A stretch of 64,000 nucleotides of DNA from the NCBI GenBank assembly GCA_018292915.2, contig JACVVK020000191.1:299001-363000 (forward strand). The letters run 5' to 3'. A model generated the notes under the pieces. It saw only the letters and a list, made by a program, of their open reading frames with translations, was not told where the DNA came from and made no database searches. Positions 44,194-49,098 of this stretch are shown here, piece by piece (the first letter of the stretch is position 1; each line of letters starts with the position of its first letter). Made by a program: the position numbers and the translations under genes. This stretch comes from Batillaria attramentaria (Eukaryota > Mollusca > Gastropoda > Batillariidae).

Positions 44194-47028
44194 AATCACA
44201 CTAATCAAAAAAGTGCAGCAGCTGTTTGTGTCTGAACACAACTTTATACACAGACAGTGGGTATCCTACAAAGTTTCTTGTTGTGTTATGTTATCTTCAG
44301 AGAGAGTTTTTCACAGTAGCTGGATTCAAGCTTCTCGCAAACTATGTGTAATTATGCTCTTTATATCCATGATGTAATTCTAAAAACTGTGTGGGTTCAC
44401 AATATTTTCTTCTTGAACATTTCAAGATGACAAATTTGTTCAAGTTATGTTCAGTCACAGGTTACATTTTTTCTTTGCTGTACTTAAAAATGCAGTTCAC
44501 TGGTTTTCTGCTTGATGAAACATGTCAACAAAACCCTTTAAAAAGCTGAACATTTTATTCCAGTTACATGTAATGATGTATTAGTACTATTACCGTTTCC
44601 CAGTAAAATTCTGTTAAGTTTAGTTCTTATTAATGTCTATCATTATAAAAAGTTTAAAACCTCTGGTGTTTGTAGATTCCGAGAAAATGCCAATGTAAAA
44701 TTTTCAAACAGACAGCTTTAGTGACCTTGACCTTAACTCACGGTCATTTAAAATGATCTTTAAAAAGGTTTTACGGATGTCTATCAGCATGCAAAGTTTG
44801 GTGTCTGCTGTTTGTAGATTATGAGAAAATGACAATGTTAAAGTTTTCCCAGACACACAGATGACGGAGGGTTATTACACAGACTCCCACTGTTACACAA
44901 GGGAGCCAGAAGTTCATGGAAATATGTAACATGCACAGGGCTGCCACTTTCTGAGAGACAAAAAGCCTGAAAATTGACCCTCAAAATCTGAATGGAAGGA
45001 AAGCCAGACTCCAGGGAGCCAGTGGAGGGAAGGACTTTGCCCAAAGGAAGTGAAAAGCAGGGGGGGGGGGGGGGGGGGGGGGGGCTTTGGCCTTGCAAAG
45101 ACAGCTTACCACTGTGCTATCAGGAACATCCGCAACGAATATAAGAATTATATATGACTTATGAGGAGCAAAATGCACCTTACCCAGGAAGGCGACAGCG
45201 GTCCTACTAATTACCGAAAACAACCGAAAACAACTCTTAATACGGATATAACGCGGTTATAACATAGAAATAACAACACACAAACATTACTTAACTCTTT
45301 GACGACGAAGCACAATTTCTAACACGCGATTTCCTATAGGAAATCGCGTGTTAGAAATTGTGCTTCGTCGTCAAAGAGTTAAGGTGAAAAAGAGACCTTA
45401 AAAAGAGAAAATGATAAAGAAAATACGTGACATTGCAGAAAATAACCAGTCCGGACCAGAGTCGCTTCCCTTGGGAGATGTTCATTTCGTCCTGTTCTCT
45501 TGGAGTGAATAAGTACTTTTTTCCTTTTAACTAGTTCAAGGCCTCTTTTTCACCTTTAATCATGGTTATGTGTTGTTATTTGTATGTTTTAACTGTGTTC
45601 TATCCGTATTAAGAGTTGTTTTCGGTAATTAGTAGGACCCGGCCGACGGTCCAGCGATAGACACAGACTCGCAATTTTTTGGCCGAAAAGCAGGAAAACG
45701 CTTTAAAAAGCAGGAGAGCTCTTCACAGCCAGTTCACAAAGCAGGAAATCCTGCCACAGCAGGAAGAGTGACAGCCCTGCATGCATACATACATGTATAC
45801 TGAGTATTCTGAACCTAATAATTTTCACAGGGAAAAATACCTCGTGGACTGCCATCTGCTGTGCTCCTACGACGCTTGCAGCTCTTCGGAGTCTTGAAAC
45901 CCTCCACCCTCACATCCTCAAGTTCTAGTTTTCTTTTGACCTAATAGTGAGAGGAGCGAATTTACAATTATATGTATACATAAACAGTACCACAGATCTG
46001 ATGCCACACAAATGGACACATACACTGTATGGCAGTATGCATTAAACACTGGATAAGCGCATACACGTGTGAAGATCTGCAATGCCAGTGGCCATGATGA
46101 TGAAAACAATGAAATCCCTTCTGAATTTGACTAATACGGCTTGCGTTGAAATTAGATCCACGGTGCCAAATGCTGTCTGTAGCTATCTGGTTGTACACAT
46201 TAGATACGAAAAATCACACAAATATTTTGTGAAGGCTCTATAGTGAACAGTATGACACTTACTGACAGAACATTTAATTTCTTGTCCTCATGAAAACAAA
46301 AAACACAAAAAAACTGTTGTCTTTAGTCTTTACTGCTGAGACATACTTAAGGAGCTACACCCCGAGTGTTGGTTTAGTTGTGCAAGTCGGTTGTTTTCCA
46401 CCTAGAAGCTATCACTTGAATAAGAATAAGAATAATTTGAAAACATGTGCACACATCACGTGAACATACTCATGTTCAGTGTGTAATGACTGGCTATGCA
46501 AATCAGTAGTGAGGAGAATGCATTAATTAGCATTCGAACTCTCTTCCTCATCAAAAATAAAAGCTGGACTTACACAGCTGCTGCTTGGTCGATTTACCTA
46601 CTGGTAAACATTAATTTTCTATATATATATATACACACAATTGCAAAATAAAATGAAACTGCAAGTAGATTTACCCCCCCCCCCCCCCACACACACACAC
46701 AACCGGTTCGGTTTGTCTGTGTCTACTGCAGCCGACTTACTCAAGATCGTGTACGCTACCGTGCACTGGACAGTACCTGAGGTCTTCCCAACGCTGGTCT
46801 GCAGGAAAGCGGGCTGGAAGCTGTTGACTGTGGTGTGCAAACTCCGACTGGTTCGGCTTTCACAGTACGCGACGGTGCACTGAAATCGCCAAGGCGTTTA
46901 GTCGAAGGTGAGTAACTGCAAGGAGTGGCAACACCAAATAACTGCGGATTTGTTGTGATTTCTACAGGTTCTTGTTTAATATAATCCGAAAGACCTCTTC
47001 TGTATACAAGCGTCTGCTTTCTTGGCAT
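17860..47028 (-). CDS. E2F: E2F1/2/3-class transcription factor gene (9 exons, 8 introns)
   Basis: Nine exons on the minus strand join in phase into 435 codons plus stop, the size usual for vertebrate E2F1-3. Order: N-terminal region (residues 1-84), KRKLEL cyclin-A-docking-like motif (about 86-91), winged-helix DNA-binding domain (about 120-191, with [16 protein letters not shown] and [15 protein letters not shown]), coiled-coil dimerisation segment (about 215-248), marked box (about 249-306, YVSYQDIRS to [10 protein letters not shown]) and a C-terminal Rb-binding/transactivation motif DDYIFGL...ADLFD (411-427). From family knowledge, E2F binds DNA with a DP partner in the nucleus and drives S-phase genes until restrained by Rb. 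The cyclin-A-type motif with the C-terminal Rb motif argues for the activator class (E2F1-3) rather than E2F4/5 or E2F6-8. Exon lengths are 252, 100, 95, 125, 71, 100, 115, 235 and 215 bp. No frameshift or internal stop is seen. The exon junctions are inferred from phase, splice sites and family similarity, not from transcripts. Confidence 0.95.
18212..18960. repeat. dispersed repeat B, copy 1 (interrupted by a hAT-type MITE)
   Basis: Collinear with 42440-42735 over both flanks of the MITE at 18450-18856: AGAAGACACAGGATGCAACA, AAGAAGAAGAACCCAGAACG and CAGGTCAGATCTAGAACATT on the left, CACCATGTTCTGGGATGGTC on the right. No coding capacity recognised. Confidence 0.85.
18450..18856. mobile_element. 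hAT-type MITE (AGGGGTG ends), full copy
   Basis: The ends AGGGGTGCTAGAATCC and its inverted partner (AGGGGTTGCGGATTTCC on the minus strand) are flanked by ACGTAATC (18442-18449) and GCGTAATC (18857-18864), 7 of 8 matching. The empty site is preserved in repeat B at about 42665. It contains three poly-C/poly-G tracts and the block GGTCTCGCGAAAGTTCCATC also found around LINE copy A. Confidence 0.8.
19074..20211. mobile_element. dispersed repeat A, copy 2
   Basis: Starts AGGCCTAACATTGG and ends ATAATGTTAGGTCCTG, the same inverted ends as copy 1. It is longer in the middle and 3' part, and lies in the last intron of E2F. No target duplication was found. Confidence 0.82.
20706..21806 (+). mobile_element. 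nuclear-receptor-motif repeat, full copy 1
   Basis: Starts CTAGAGAGGCAAAAGCCTCC ATGGCTCCCTTGTGAC and ends TTGTTACACAAGGGAGCCA. GGCTCCCTTGTG/CACAAGGGAGCC form inverted ends, and GAGGC-AAAA-GCCTC is a start hairpin. Inside are about six or seven diverged units of 130-150 bp, most carrying TGACCTTGACC ... GGTCAAGGTCA. A (CA)n tract plus GACAGACAGACGACGGAGGG lies before the right end. No protein. Lies in the last intron of E2F. Confidence 0.88.
21815..23106 (+). mobile_element. nuclear-receptor-motif repeat, copy 2 (tandem neighbour, GGCTCAC ends)
   Basis: Begins CCTAGAGGAGCAAAGCTTCC TTGGCTCACTCGTGAG and ends TTACACAAGTGAGCCA. Terminal inverted sequence is GGCTCAC/GTGAGCC rather than GGCTCCC/GGGAGCC, a subfamily. 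Contains local duplications (22440-22510 and 22621-22680). It starts 8 bp after copy 1. Confidence 0.85.
23402..23636 (-). CDS. E2F: E2F exon 8 (end of marked box and acidic/Ser-rich linker)
   Basis: The 235-bp exon has a TTTACTAG acceptor and a GTTTGC donor, leaving in phase 1. It begins [20 protein letters not shown], matching the family phrase ending GPIEVYLCPEE. It continues as Ser/Thr/Glu-rich sequence with no expected fold, as is usual before the E2F transactivation domain. Confidence 0.92.
23947..24061 (-). CDS. E2F: E2F exon 7 (marked box, first part)
   Basis: The 115-bp exon is one base plus 38 codons. It reads [20 protein letters not shown] followed by [18 protein letters not shown], and ends at a GTAGGT donor, phase 0. 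YVTYQDIR and [13 protein letters not shown] are near-diagnostic of the E2F marked box. Its 3' splice site is AC rather than AG (see the AT-AC intron). Confidence 0.95.
24388..25010 (+). mobile_element. nuclear-receptor-motif repeat, 3' truncated copy
   Basis: Has the standard left end (CTAGAGAGGCAAAAACCTCC) and four motif-bearing units, but stops after TTGGGTCAAGGTCATTTTAA without the right end. Lies inside the E2F AT-AC intron, about 0.3 kb from exon 7. Confidence 0.83.
25451..25834 (-). pseudogene. small ORF, possible transposase N-terminus
   Basis: From Met at 25834 on the minus strand: [20 protein letters not shown], then [15 protein letters not shown] and a Ser/Thr/Glu-rich tail to a stop, about 127 codons. 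The Lys-rich start with a short Phe-rich helix resembles the beginning of hAT-like transposases, but no catalytic domain follows. It lies in the E2F AT-AC intron. It could also be an unrelated gene or chance. Confidence 0.35.
26241..29416 (-). mobile_element. RTE-like LINE, copy A (different subfamily), nested in a hAT-type MITE
   Basis: The 13-bp duplication CTAGTTGAAGAGG (26228-26240 and 29417-29429) bounds a minus-strand LINE of about 3.2 kb. The 3' end reads AATAAAGAGGATTAAACTAAACTAAA, a short tandem tail. Its proteins share domain order with copies B-D but differ clearly in sequence. The surrounding repeat has an uninterrupted relative at 18450-18856 (empty site). The element lies within the E2F AT-AC intron, in the same orientation as the gene. 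Confidence 0.95.
26433..29171 (-). pseudogene. endonuclease-reverse transcriptase of LINE copy A (frameshifted)
   Basis: The first part, from about 29171, has [20 protein letters not shown] and LCETRW, and breaks at about 28748. The second (from 28673) has [21 protein letters not shown] and [12 protein letters not shown]. The RT part (about 27601-26840) has [41 protein letters not shown] and the catalytic [13 protein letters not shown] further frame change near 26820 precedes the C-terminal [10 protein letters not shown]. At least three breaks make it inactive. Confidence 0.9.
29835..29918 (+). repeat. nuclear-receptor-motif repeat, right-end fragment
   Basis: GTTTTTCCTGGACACACACACACA, GACGACGGAGGGTTATTACA and TACACAAGGGAG are the right end of the family; nothing of the left remains. 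Confidence 0.75.
30144..30243 (-). CDS. E2F: E2F exon 6 (coiled-coil dimerisation segment)
   Basis: The 100-bp exon has a TTTTGCAG acceptor. It encodes [20 protein letters not shown] followed by [12 protein letters not shown], the coiled-coil segment E2F uses to pair with DP proteins (compare the family phrase LTEDSENQR). The exon ends in AG and is followed directly by ATATCCTTTT, which is a U12-type and not a GT donor. The phase-2 AG is completed to Arg by the first A of exon 7. Confidence 0.93.
30412..30482 (-). CDS. E2F: E2F exon 5 (linker after DNA-binding domain)
   Basis: The 71-bp exon has a TCTCTCAG acceptor and a GTTTGT donor. It supplies one base to Arg, 23 codons (starting [16 protein letters not shown]) and one base of the next Asp. 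The segment corresponds to the poorly conserved linker between the winged helix and the coiled coil. Its support comes mostly from exact phase continuity between two recognisable exons, so confidence is lower. Confidence 0.8.
30880..31004 (-). CDS. E2F: E2F exon 4 (recognition helix, RRIYD)
   Basis: The 125-bp exon has a TTTTTCCAG acceptor and a GTGAGC donor. It encodes [20 protein letters not shown] followed by [21 protein letters not shown]. The RRIYD motif contacts the TTTSSCGC operator in known E2F structures. It leaves in phase 2 (AG, completed to Arg). A 62-bp (TA)n microsatellite begins only about 15 nt upstream of the acceptor. Confidence 0.95.
31020..31082. repeat. (TA)n microsatellite next to E2F exon 4 acceptor
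   Basis: About 31 TA units. The repeat ends about 15 nt upstream of the exon 4 splice acceptor, within the zone where the branch site would normally lie. Confidence 0.97.
31175..31482 (-). repeat. nuclear-receptor-motif repeat, minus-oriented remnant with MITE fragments inside
   Basis: 31180-31215 is the inverted right end (TTGGCTCACTTGTGTAACAA). 31441-31482 is the inverted internal segment (GATAGACAGCCATAAGACCT). MITE fragments fill the middle. Confidence 0.65.
31218..31435. repeat. two MITE fragments (AGGGGTGCTAG type; CAGGGCTGCCAC type)
   Basis: 31218-31320 starts AGGGGTGCTAGC as in the hAT-type MITE. 31327-31410 (CAGGGCTGCCACTTTCTC ... AGCCTGAAAATTGACCCTCA) matches the left end of the element at 44936. 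A poly-A/poly-G run closes the block (31406-31440). Both sit inside a minus-oriented fragment of the nuclear-receptor-motif repeat (31175-31482). Confidence 0.65.
31482..32576 (+). mobile_element. nuclear-receptor-motif repeat, full copy 3
   Basis: Complete, collinear with 20706-21806, ending in (CA)n, GACAGACAGACGATGGAGGG and TTACACAAGGGAGCCA. At least five TCAAGGTCA motifs. In E2F intron 3, about 0.5 kb upstream of exon 4. Confidence 0.88.
32940..33093 (+). pseudogene. hAT (ZNF862-like) transposase, N-terminal zinc-finger part
   Basis: The open stretch gives [20 protein letters not shown] followed by CVVCE, the first Cys pair of a TTF/BED-like finger. The matching His pair ([10 protein letters not shown]) lies after the interrupting repeat at 33094-33469. 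Removing that repeat keeps the frame. ZNF862/KIAA1586-type proteins are domesticated or active hAT transposases with this start. Confidence 0.75.
33094..33469 (+). mobile_element. short nuclear-receptor-motif repeat inserted in the hAT-like gene
   Basis: Both family ends are present (CTAGAGAGCCAAAAGCCTCC; TTACACAAGGGAGCCA) with an internally deleted body of 376 bp and a (CA)n tract. AAAAC-like sequence occurs on both sides (33089-33093 region and 33470-33474). The host reading frame continues across when the insert is ignored. Confidence 0.85.
33475..33608 (+). pseudogene. hAT-like transposase, second segment
   Basis: Reads [30 protein letters not shown], supplying the His pair of the finger. 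It continues to DPLSEAAL, where a TTAA-flanked element (33609-34074) interrupts it. Confidence 0.78.
33609..34074. mobile_element. piggyBac-like MITE with TTAA duplication
   Basis: TTAA at 33605-33608 and 34075-34078 flanks inverted ends CCTTCCAGCTACGTCGTGGG and (minus strand) CCTTCCGGCTACGTCGCTAA. Taking out one TTAA plus the insert rejoins the hAT-like reading frame exactly (EAAL to [11 protein letters not shown]). It carries a 64-bp tandem repeat. No coding. Confidence 0.88.
33783..34050. repeat. 64-bp minisatellite, about four copies
   Basis: CATGGGTAATTTGTTTCC recurs at 33821, 33885, 33949 and 34013, exactly 64 bp apart. Unit also holds ACGATGTAGGACTAGGAATA. Wholly inside the piggyBac-like MITE. 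Confidence 0.95.
34075..35716 (+). pseudogene. hAT (ZNF862-like) transposase, catalytic and dimerisation parts
   Basis: 34079-34500 encodes [20 protein letters not shown] and [20 protein letters not shown] (RNase-H-like fold, first acidic residue in TDE). After a frame change near 34495 it gives [20 protein letters not shown] and [12 protein letters not shown] broken stretch (34740-34867) has stops. 34868-35716 is open to a stop and ends in the hAT C-terminal dimerisation region ([32 protein letters not shown]). A cut-and-paste transposase by family; at least two breaks make it inactive. Confidence 0.87.
36197..37573. mobile_element. foldback element with about 250-bp inverted repeats
   Basis: Left arm 36197-36449 and right arm 37313-37573 are inverted copies, about 90% identical by eye: AACTGTGCGTCTGTGC at the outer left, shared CGCGATCTGTGCTTAGCTTG and GGCGTTAACTGTCTACT. 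The centre (about 860 bp) has a short ORF and a second small inverted pair (AAAACTGAATT / AATTCAGTTTT). Target duplication not clear. In E2F intron 3. Confidence 0.87.
36616..36777 (+). pseudogene. short ORF in the foldback element, hAT N-terminus-like
   Basis: [20 protein letters not shown] then about 33 more residues to a stop. A basic start followed by TMDFFV resembles the start of ZNF862/KIAA1586-type hAT proteins. The resemblance is weak. Probably a leftover 5' coding piece of the parent transposon. Confidence 0.4.
37574..38359. other. E2F intron 3 sequence without recognised element
   Basis: A short direct repetition is visible (GATCGCATGGATGCAAGAGA at about 37855 and GATCGCATGGATGCCAAATT at about 38048, both near CTTTATTTTTC / GCTTTATCAG phrases). 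This suggests two diverged units of an unknown repeat. Nothing coding. Confidence 0.4.
38360..38454 (-). CDS. E2F: E2F exon 3 (first half of DNA-binding domain)
   Basis: The 95-bp exon lies between a CTCACAG acceptor and a GTAAGT donor. It reads [20 protein letters not shown] followed by [11 protein letters not shown]. This is the start of the E2F winged helix: the [14 protein letters not shown] helix is nearly invariant in the family. It joins exon 2 in phase 1 and exon 4 in phase 0. Confidence 0.93.
38824..39769 (+). mobile_element. nuclear-receptor-motif repeat, copy 5 (carries a hAT-type MITE)
   Basis: Left end CTAGAGAGGCAGCAGCCTCC and right end TTACACAAGGGAGCCA with shortened body. Interrupted by 39107-39605 within the otherwise conserved phrase TATCAGCATG|CCAAGTTTGG. 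Confidence 0.85.
39107..39605. mobile_element. hAT-type MITE in the repeat at 38824
   Basis: Inverted ends CAGTGATCATTTT (13 bp) at both termini. GCATG occurs on both sides, and the empty site TATCAGCATGCCAAGTTTGG is known from other copies (for example 32420 and 42066). Contains palindromic ATGCGCC/GGCGCA blocks. No coding. Confidence 0.83.
40190..40219. repeat. 13-bp-arm hairpin
   Basis: ATGTTGTTTCCAT and ATGGAAACAACAT are perfect inverted arms with the loop AGTA. Function unknown; may be the centre or end of an unrecognised MITE. Confidence 0.8.
40440..41055. repeat. 308-bp tandem duplication
   Basis: Two diverged units: CGAAAATACTCAACCGAATG / CGAAAATACTGAACCGATTG, GAGTTATCGCCCTTTT in both, and GAATACGGACTCT at about 40659 and 40969. 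Origin unknown; not seen elsewhere in the window. Confidence 0.82.
41127..42224 (+). mobile_element. nuclear-receptor-motif repeat, full copy 6
   Basis: Nearly identical in order to 20706-21806, including the motifs at about 41294, 41427, 41562, 41710, 41859 and 42002 (spacing 133-149 bp), the (CA)n tract and both ends. In E2F intron 2. Confidence 0.9.
42440..42735. repeat. dispersed repeat B, copy 2 (uninterrupted)
   Basis: Matches copy 1 and shows the empty site (GATGTAATCTACTGACG, near 42663-42680) for the MITE at 18450-18856. A (GT)n run and poly-G tract follow at 42829-42862. The element type is unknown. Confidence 0.82.
42736..43894. other. E2F intron 2 sequence without recognised element
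   Basis: Includes a (GT)n/poly-G run (42829-42862). No domain or repeat relative was found in the remaining kilobase. Confidence 0.45.
43895..44075. repeat. dispersed segment, inverted copy of 9200-9345
   Basis: Inverted match to 9200-9345. It lies directly beside the 71-base poly-C run at 44122. The element it belongs to is not identified. Confidence 0.75.
44122..44192. repeat. 71-base poly-C run
   Basis: Uninterrupted C from 44122 to 44192. The length is extreme for an animal genome; slippage, a biological poly-C, or an assembly artefact are all possible. Confidence 0.95.
44630..44908 (+). repeat. nuclear-receptor-motif repeat, right-half fragment
   Basis: From TTAATGTCTATCATTATAAA through TGACCTTGACCTTAACTCAC to TTACACAAGGGAGCCA. 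It ends 27 bp before the hAT-type MITE at 44936. Confidence 0.8.
45200..45639. mobile_element. long-TIR MITE (middle level of the nest)
   Basis: Left arm GGTCCTACTAATTACCGAAA ... AAGGTGAAAAAGAGACC and right arm, inverted, GGTCCTACTAATTACCGAAA ... AAAGGTGAAAAAGAGGCC are long inverted repeats. The left arm has an extra CCGAAAACAA and the TTAA-palindrome insertion. No coding. Confidence 0.85.
45295..45378. mobile_element. 84-bp perfect palindromic element with TTAA duplication (piggyBac-like)
   Basis: Starts CTCTTTGACGACGAAGCACA and is a perfect inverted repeat about CCTA|TAGG (centre 45336/45337), with no loop. TTAA flanks it at 45291-45294 and 45379-45382; counting flanks the palindrome spans 45290-45383. 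The other arm of the host MITE has a single TTAA (ATGATTAAAGGTG) at the equivalent place. CTCTTTGACGACG after TTAA resembles piggyBac-type ends. Confidence 0.88.
45841..45940 (-). CDS. E2F: E2F exon 2 (KRKLEL motif and basic segment)
   Basis: The exon runs from an AG acceptor (TATTAG) at 45941-45942 to a GTATTT donor at 45835-45840. It is 100 bp, entering in phase 0 and leaving in phase 1. It encodes [20 protein letters not shown] followed by a KRRR basic stretch. VKRKLEL corresponds to the cyclin A docking motif of vertebrate E2F1-3, and the KRRR run could act as a nuclear localisation signal. The other two reading frames contain stops. A nested TE stack ends about 60 bp downstream of this exon. 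Confidence 0.85.
46777..47028 (-). CDS. E2F: E2F exon 1 (start exon, residues 1-84)
   Basis: The ATG is at 47028 and the exon encodes 84 residues beginning [12 protein letters not shown]. It ends in PALGRPQ at a GTACTG donor (46771-46776), phase 0. The phrase RPALGRP followed by VKRKLEL in exon 2 resembles human E2F1 around its cyclin-A-binding site, which supports both the exon end and the subfamily. The rest of the exon is low-complexity Ser/Thr/Pro-rich sequence. The next in-frame codons past the donor reach a stop after five residues, so splicing here is required. An upstream non-coding exon cannot be excluded. Confidence 0.85.
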
Positions 47029-47312
47029 TTTCGGCAGAAAGTTTCAAGCAGAAAACAGCTGATTCTTCTGGCTGTCACTTCGGACGATGGTGGTCACTTC
47101 CGCTTCATCAGCGTCACTTTCACCGAAAATATGACGCAAAGAGCAATGAAAGGAACTCTTACTTTCGTTTAGAAAGACGATATTGACCTTTCGGTCAGAC
47201 AGTGTGCAAATGGTGATCTGATGGCTTTAACTACGTCCCGATGATAAGAGATTTTAATCCCGTAAGAAACCACAATCTGCCTTGTATTCGCACAACAAAG
47301 CAAATGTGGAAT

Positions 47313-47335
47313 GGCGCGAAATTGTAATTCCCGCG
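47313..47335. promoter_or_regulatory. paired E2F-like sites upstream of the E2F start codon
   Basis: GGCGCGAAA (47313-47321; TTTCGCGCC on the minus strand) and TTCCCGCG (47328-47335) both fit or nearly fit the TTTSSCGC operator. They lie 285-307 bp upstream of the exon 1 ATG. Vertebrate E2F1 is known to autoregulate through paired sites. The transcription start here is unknown, so promoter function is inferred from position and motif only. Confidence 0.5.
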
Positions 47336-47960
47336 ATTCCACCTCACATGATTGTGGCTGGCTGAACATGCATAACCAAAACTGTTGCTCTTTTCGGCAC
47401 AAAAAATGCGATCGTTACGTCCCTGATTTTATTGATGCCTATGAATCTTTAGCACTCAATATTTTGCTGTACATTATGTGGTGACCGTCGGCGATTGCCT
47501 TTTCCTGTGTAAAACTTTTTTCCCCTCCGCTTGGCACGGTATACAGACTAGGGGGCCCAGTTTACCCTAGTTACGTCCCCTGAGGAGTCCATCCTAAGGA
47601 ACGCCCCATTAATGTTTTTATCGTGGGTTACATGTATGTGTGTCTTGAGCGTGTAACACATAACACCGTCGTGTGTTCGTATATCGCGAATTTCATGTAT
47701 GCAGGACCAAAGACCTTGGAATCAGAAATATGCTTCCAAGATCTTTGGCAGGACTCTGTGTGCGTGCATGTGTGTGTGTGTGTGTGTGGGTGTATGTGGA
47801 TCAGTGGTTGTGTTGAGAGATACTCTTTCCCCAAACTTTGGACTCGGAGTTGGTTGGCCGGGCTCAGTTCCTTCAGGAATGATTACTAAAATCAGAATGT
47901 AGGCATCGTTCACACTTACTTAATACTAATAAAGTTTACGGTTCACAGCCTCTGACAGAT

Positions 47961-47990
47961 AGACATACATAACAGCTGTTATGTATGTCT
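47961..47990. repeat. 30-bp perfect palindrome
   Basis: AGACATACATAACAG followed at once by its complement in reverse. No loop, no obvious target duplication. Purpose unknown. Confidence 0.9.
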
Positions 47991-48240
47991 CTGCTCTAAC
48001 CTTTTCCCTAATTCGTCGTTGTTTGAGTGTCGTCAGTCAGTGCTTTCGTGGTACATGTACCGTGTCCAGAGCTCTGGTGGTACAGCACGGTATATTCACA
48101 TGTGGCCAGACAGAGGGCCAGACAGTTCTGTTTAAACTGACTGGCTCTTCGTTGGTACTGCCAGTGTGAGAATGTGTATGTGTGCAGTCACAGTGAGTGT
48201 GTGTGTGTGCGCGAGCGCGCGTGTGTCAGTTTGTAAACTA

Positions 48241-48534
48241 TGATTGGCGAAAGCAGACAAAAATGCACCCGTCAGTTTTTTCGCAAAAAAAAAAAACAAC
48301 AACAAAAAAAACAGGGCGGTGTTTTTTTTCGCGAAAACCTGCCTGAGTGGGCAAGTTTTTTTCGCAAAAAAACGGACACCAACTTTCTGCAGAAAAAGTG
48401 CATACCATTATTTTTGCGAAAAACCGTTTTTTTCGCGGAAAGATTGACTTTTTTTGCGACAAAAGTGGTTTTGTCTCGAAAAAAACCACGGACTTTTCGC
48501 GAAAAGACTGAATTTTCTCTGCTTTCGCCAATCA
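48241..48534. mobile_element. TA-bounded hairpin-rich MITE, copy 1
   Basis: TGATTGGCGAAAGCAGA is a perfect inverted end on both sides, flanked by TA (48239-48240 and 48535-48536). The interior is almost entirely TTTTTTCGCGAAAAA-type palindromes. TA targets suggest Tc1/mariner or pogo mobilisation. The apparent long ORFs on both strands are by-products of the repeats. Confidence 0.85.
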
Positions 48535-48536
48535 TA

Positions 48537-49098
48537 GGATTGGCAAAAGCAGACAAAAATGCAGTTTTTTCGCAACAAAGCAGTTTTTCGCAAAAAAGCG
48601 GCAATTTCCTTTTATCGCAAAAACATTTGATAGCGATTTTTTCGCGTAAACAGTTTAGCTTCAGAAAAATGGACTTTTTCGGGGGGAAAAAATTTTCGCG
48701 GGAAAAAACCTGACTTATTCGCGAAAAACTGACTTTTTTCGCGAAAAAACAAAAACAGGTTTCCGCGAAAACAGTCAGTTTTTCTGCAGAAATAGGTTTT
48801 TCCACGAAAAAAGTAACAACAGTTTTTTCCGCAAAAAAGCACCCGTCAGTTGTTTTGCAAAAAATACAGGGCGGTGGTTTTTTTCGCGAAAACCTGACTG
48901 AGTGGGCTATTTTTTTTCGCCAAAAAACGGACACCAATTTTCTGCAGAAAAAGTGCATACCATTTTTTTCGCGGAAAAAAAAGTTTTTTCACGGCATTTT
49001 TTTTTTTTCGATTGACGTTTTTCGCGACAACAGCGGTTTTGTCGCGAAAAAACAGATTTTTCACGAACAGACTGAATTTTGTCTGATTTTGCCAATCA
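48537..49098. mobile_element. TA-bounded hairpin-rich MITE, copy 2 (adjoining)
   Basis: Starts GGATTGGCAAAAGCAGACAA after the shared TA and ends TTTTGCCAATCA before TA (49099-49100). It repeats the interior of copy 1 (GCACCCGTCAG ... GTGCATACCA) plus extra sequence, so it is about 270 bp longer. It lies 1.5-2.1 kb upstream of the E2F start codon. Confidence 0.82.

Larger units (their letters stand above)
44936..45779. mobile_element. hAT-type MITE, outermost of a three-level nest
   Basis: Ends CAGGGCTGCCACTTTC and (minus strand) CAGGGCTGTCACTC, with CATGCA at both flanks. A second, partial copy is at 31327. It carries a poly-G run (45061-45084) and the long-TIR MITE at 45200-45639. It ends 62 bp from E2F exon 2. 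Confidence 0.75.
47029..48238. other. E2F upstream region
   Basis: Holds the E2F-like sites at 47313-47335, a (GT)n run (about 47768-47790), a 30-bp palindrome (47961-47990) and a (GT/GC)n run near 48197-48226. No coding sequence recognised. The E2F promoter is expected in the first few hundred bases. Confidence 0.5.
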
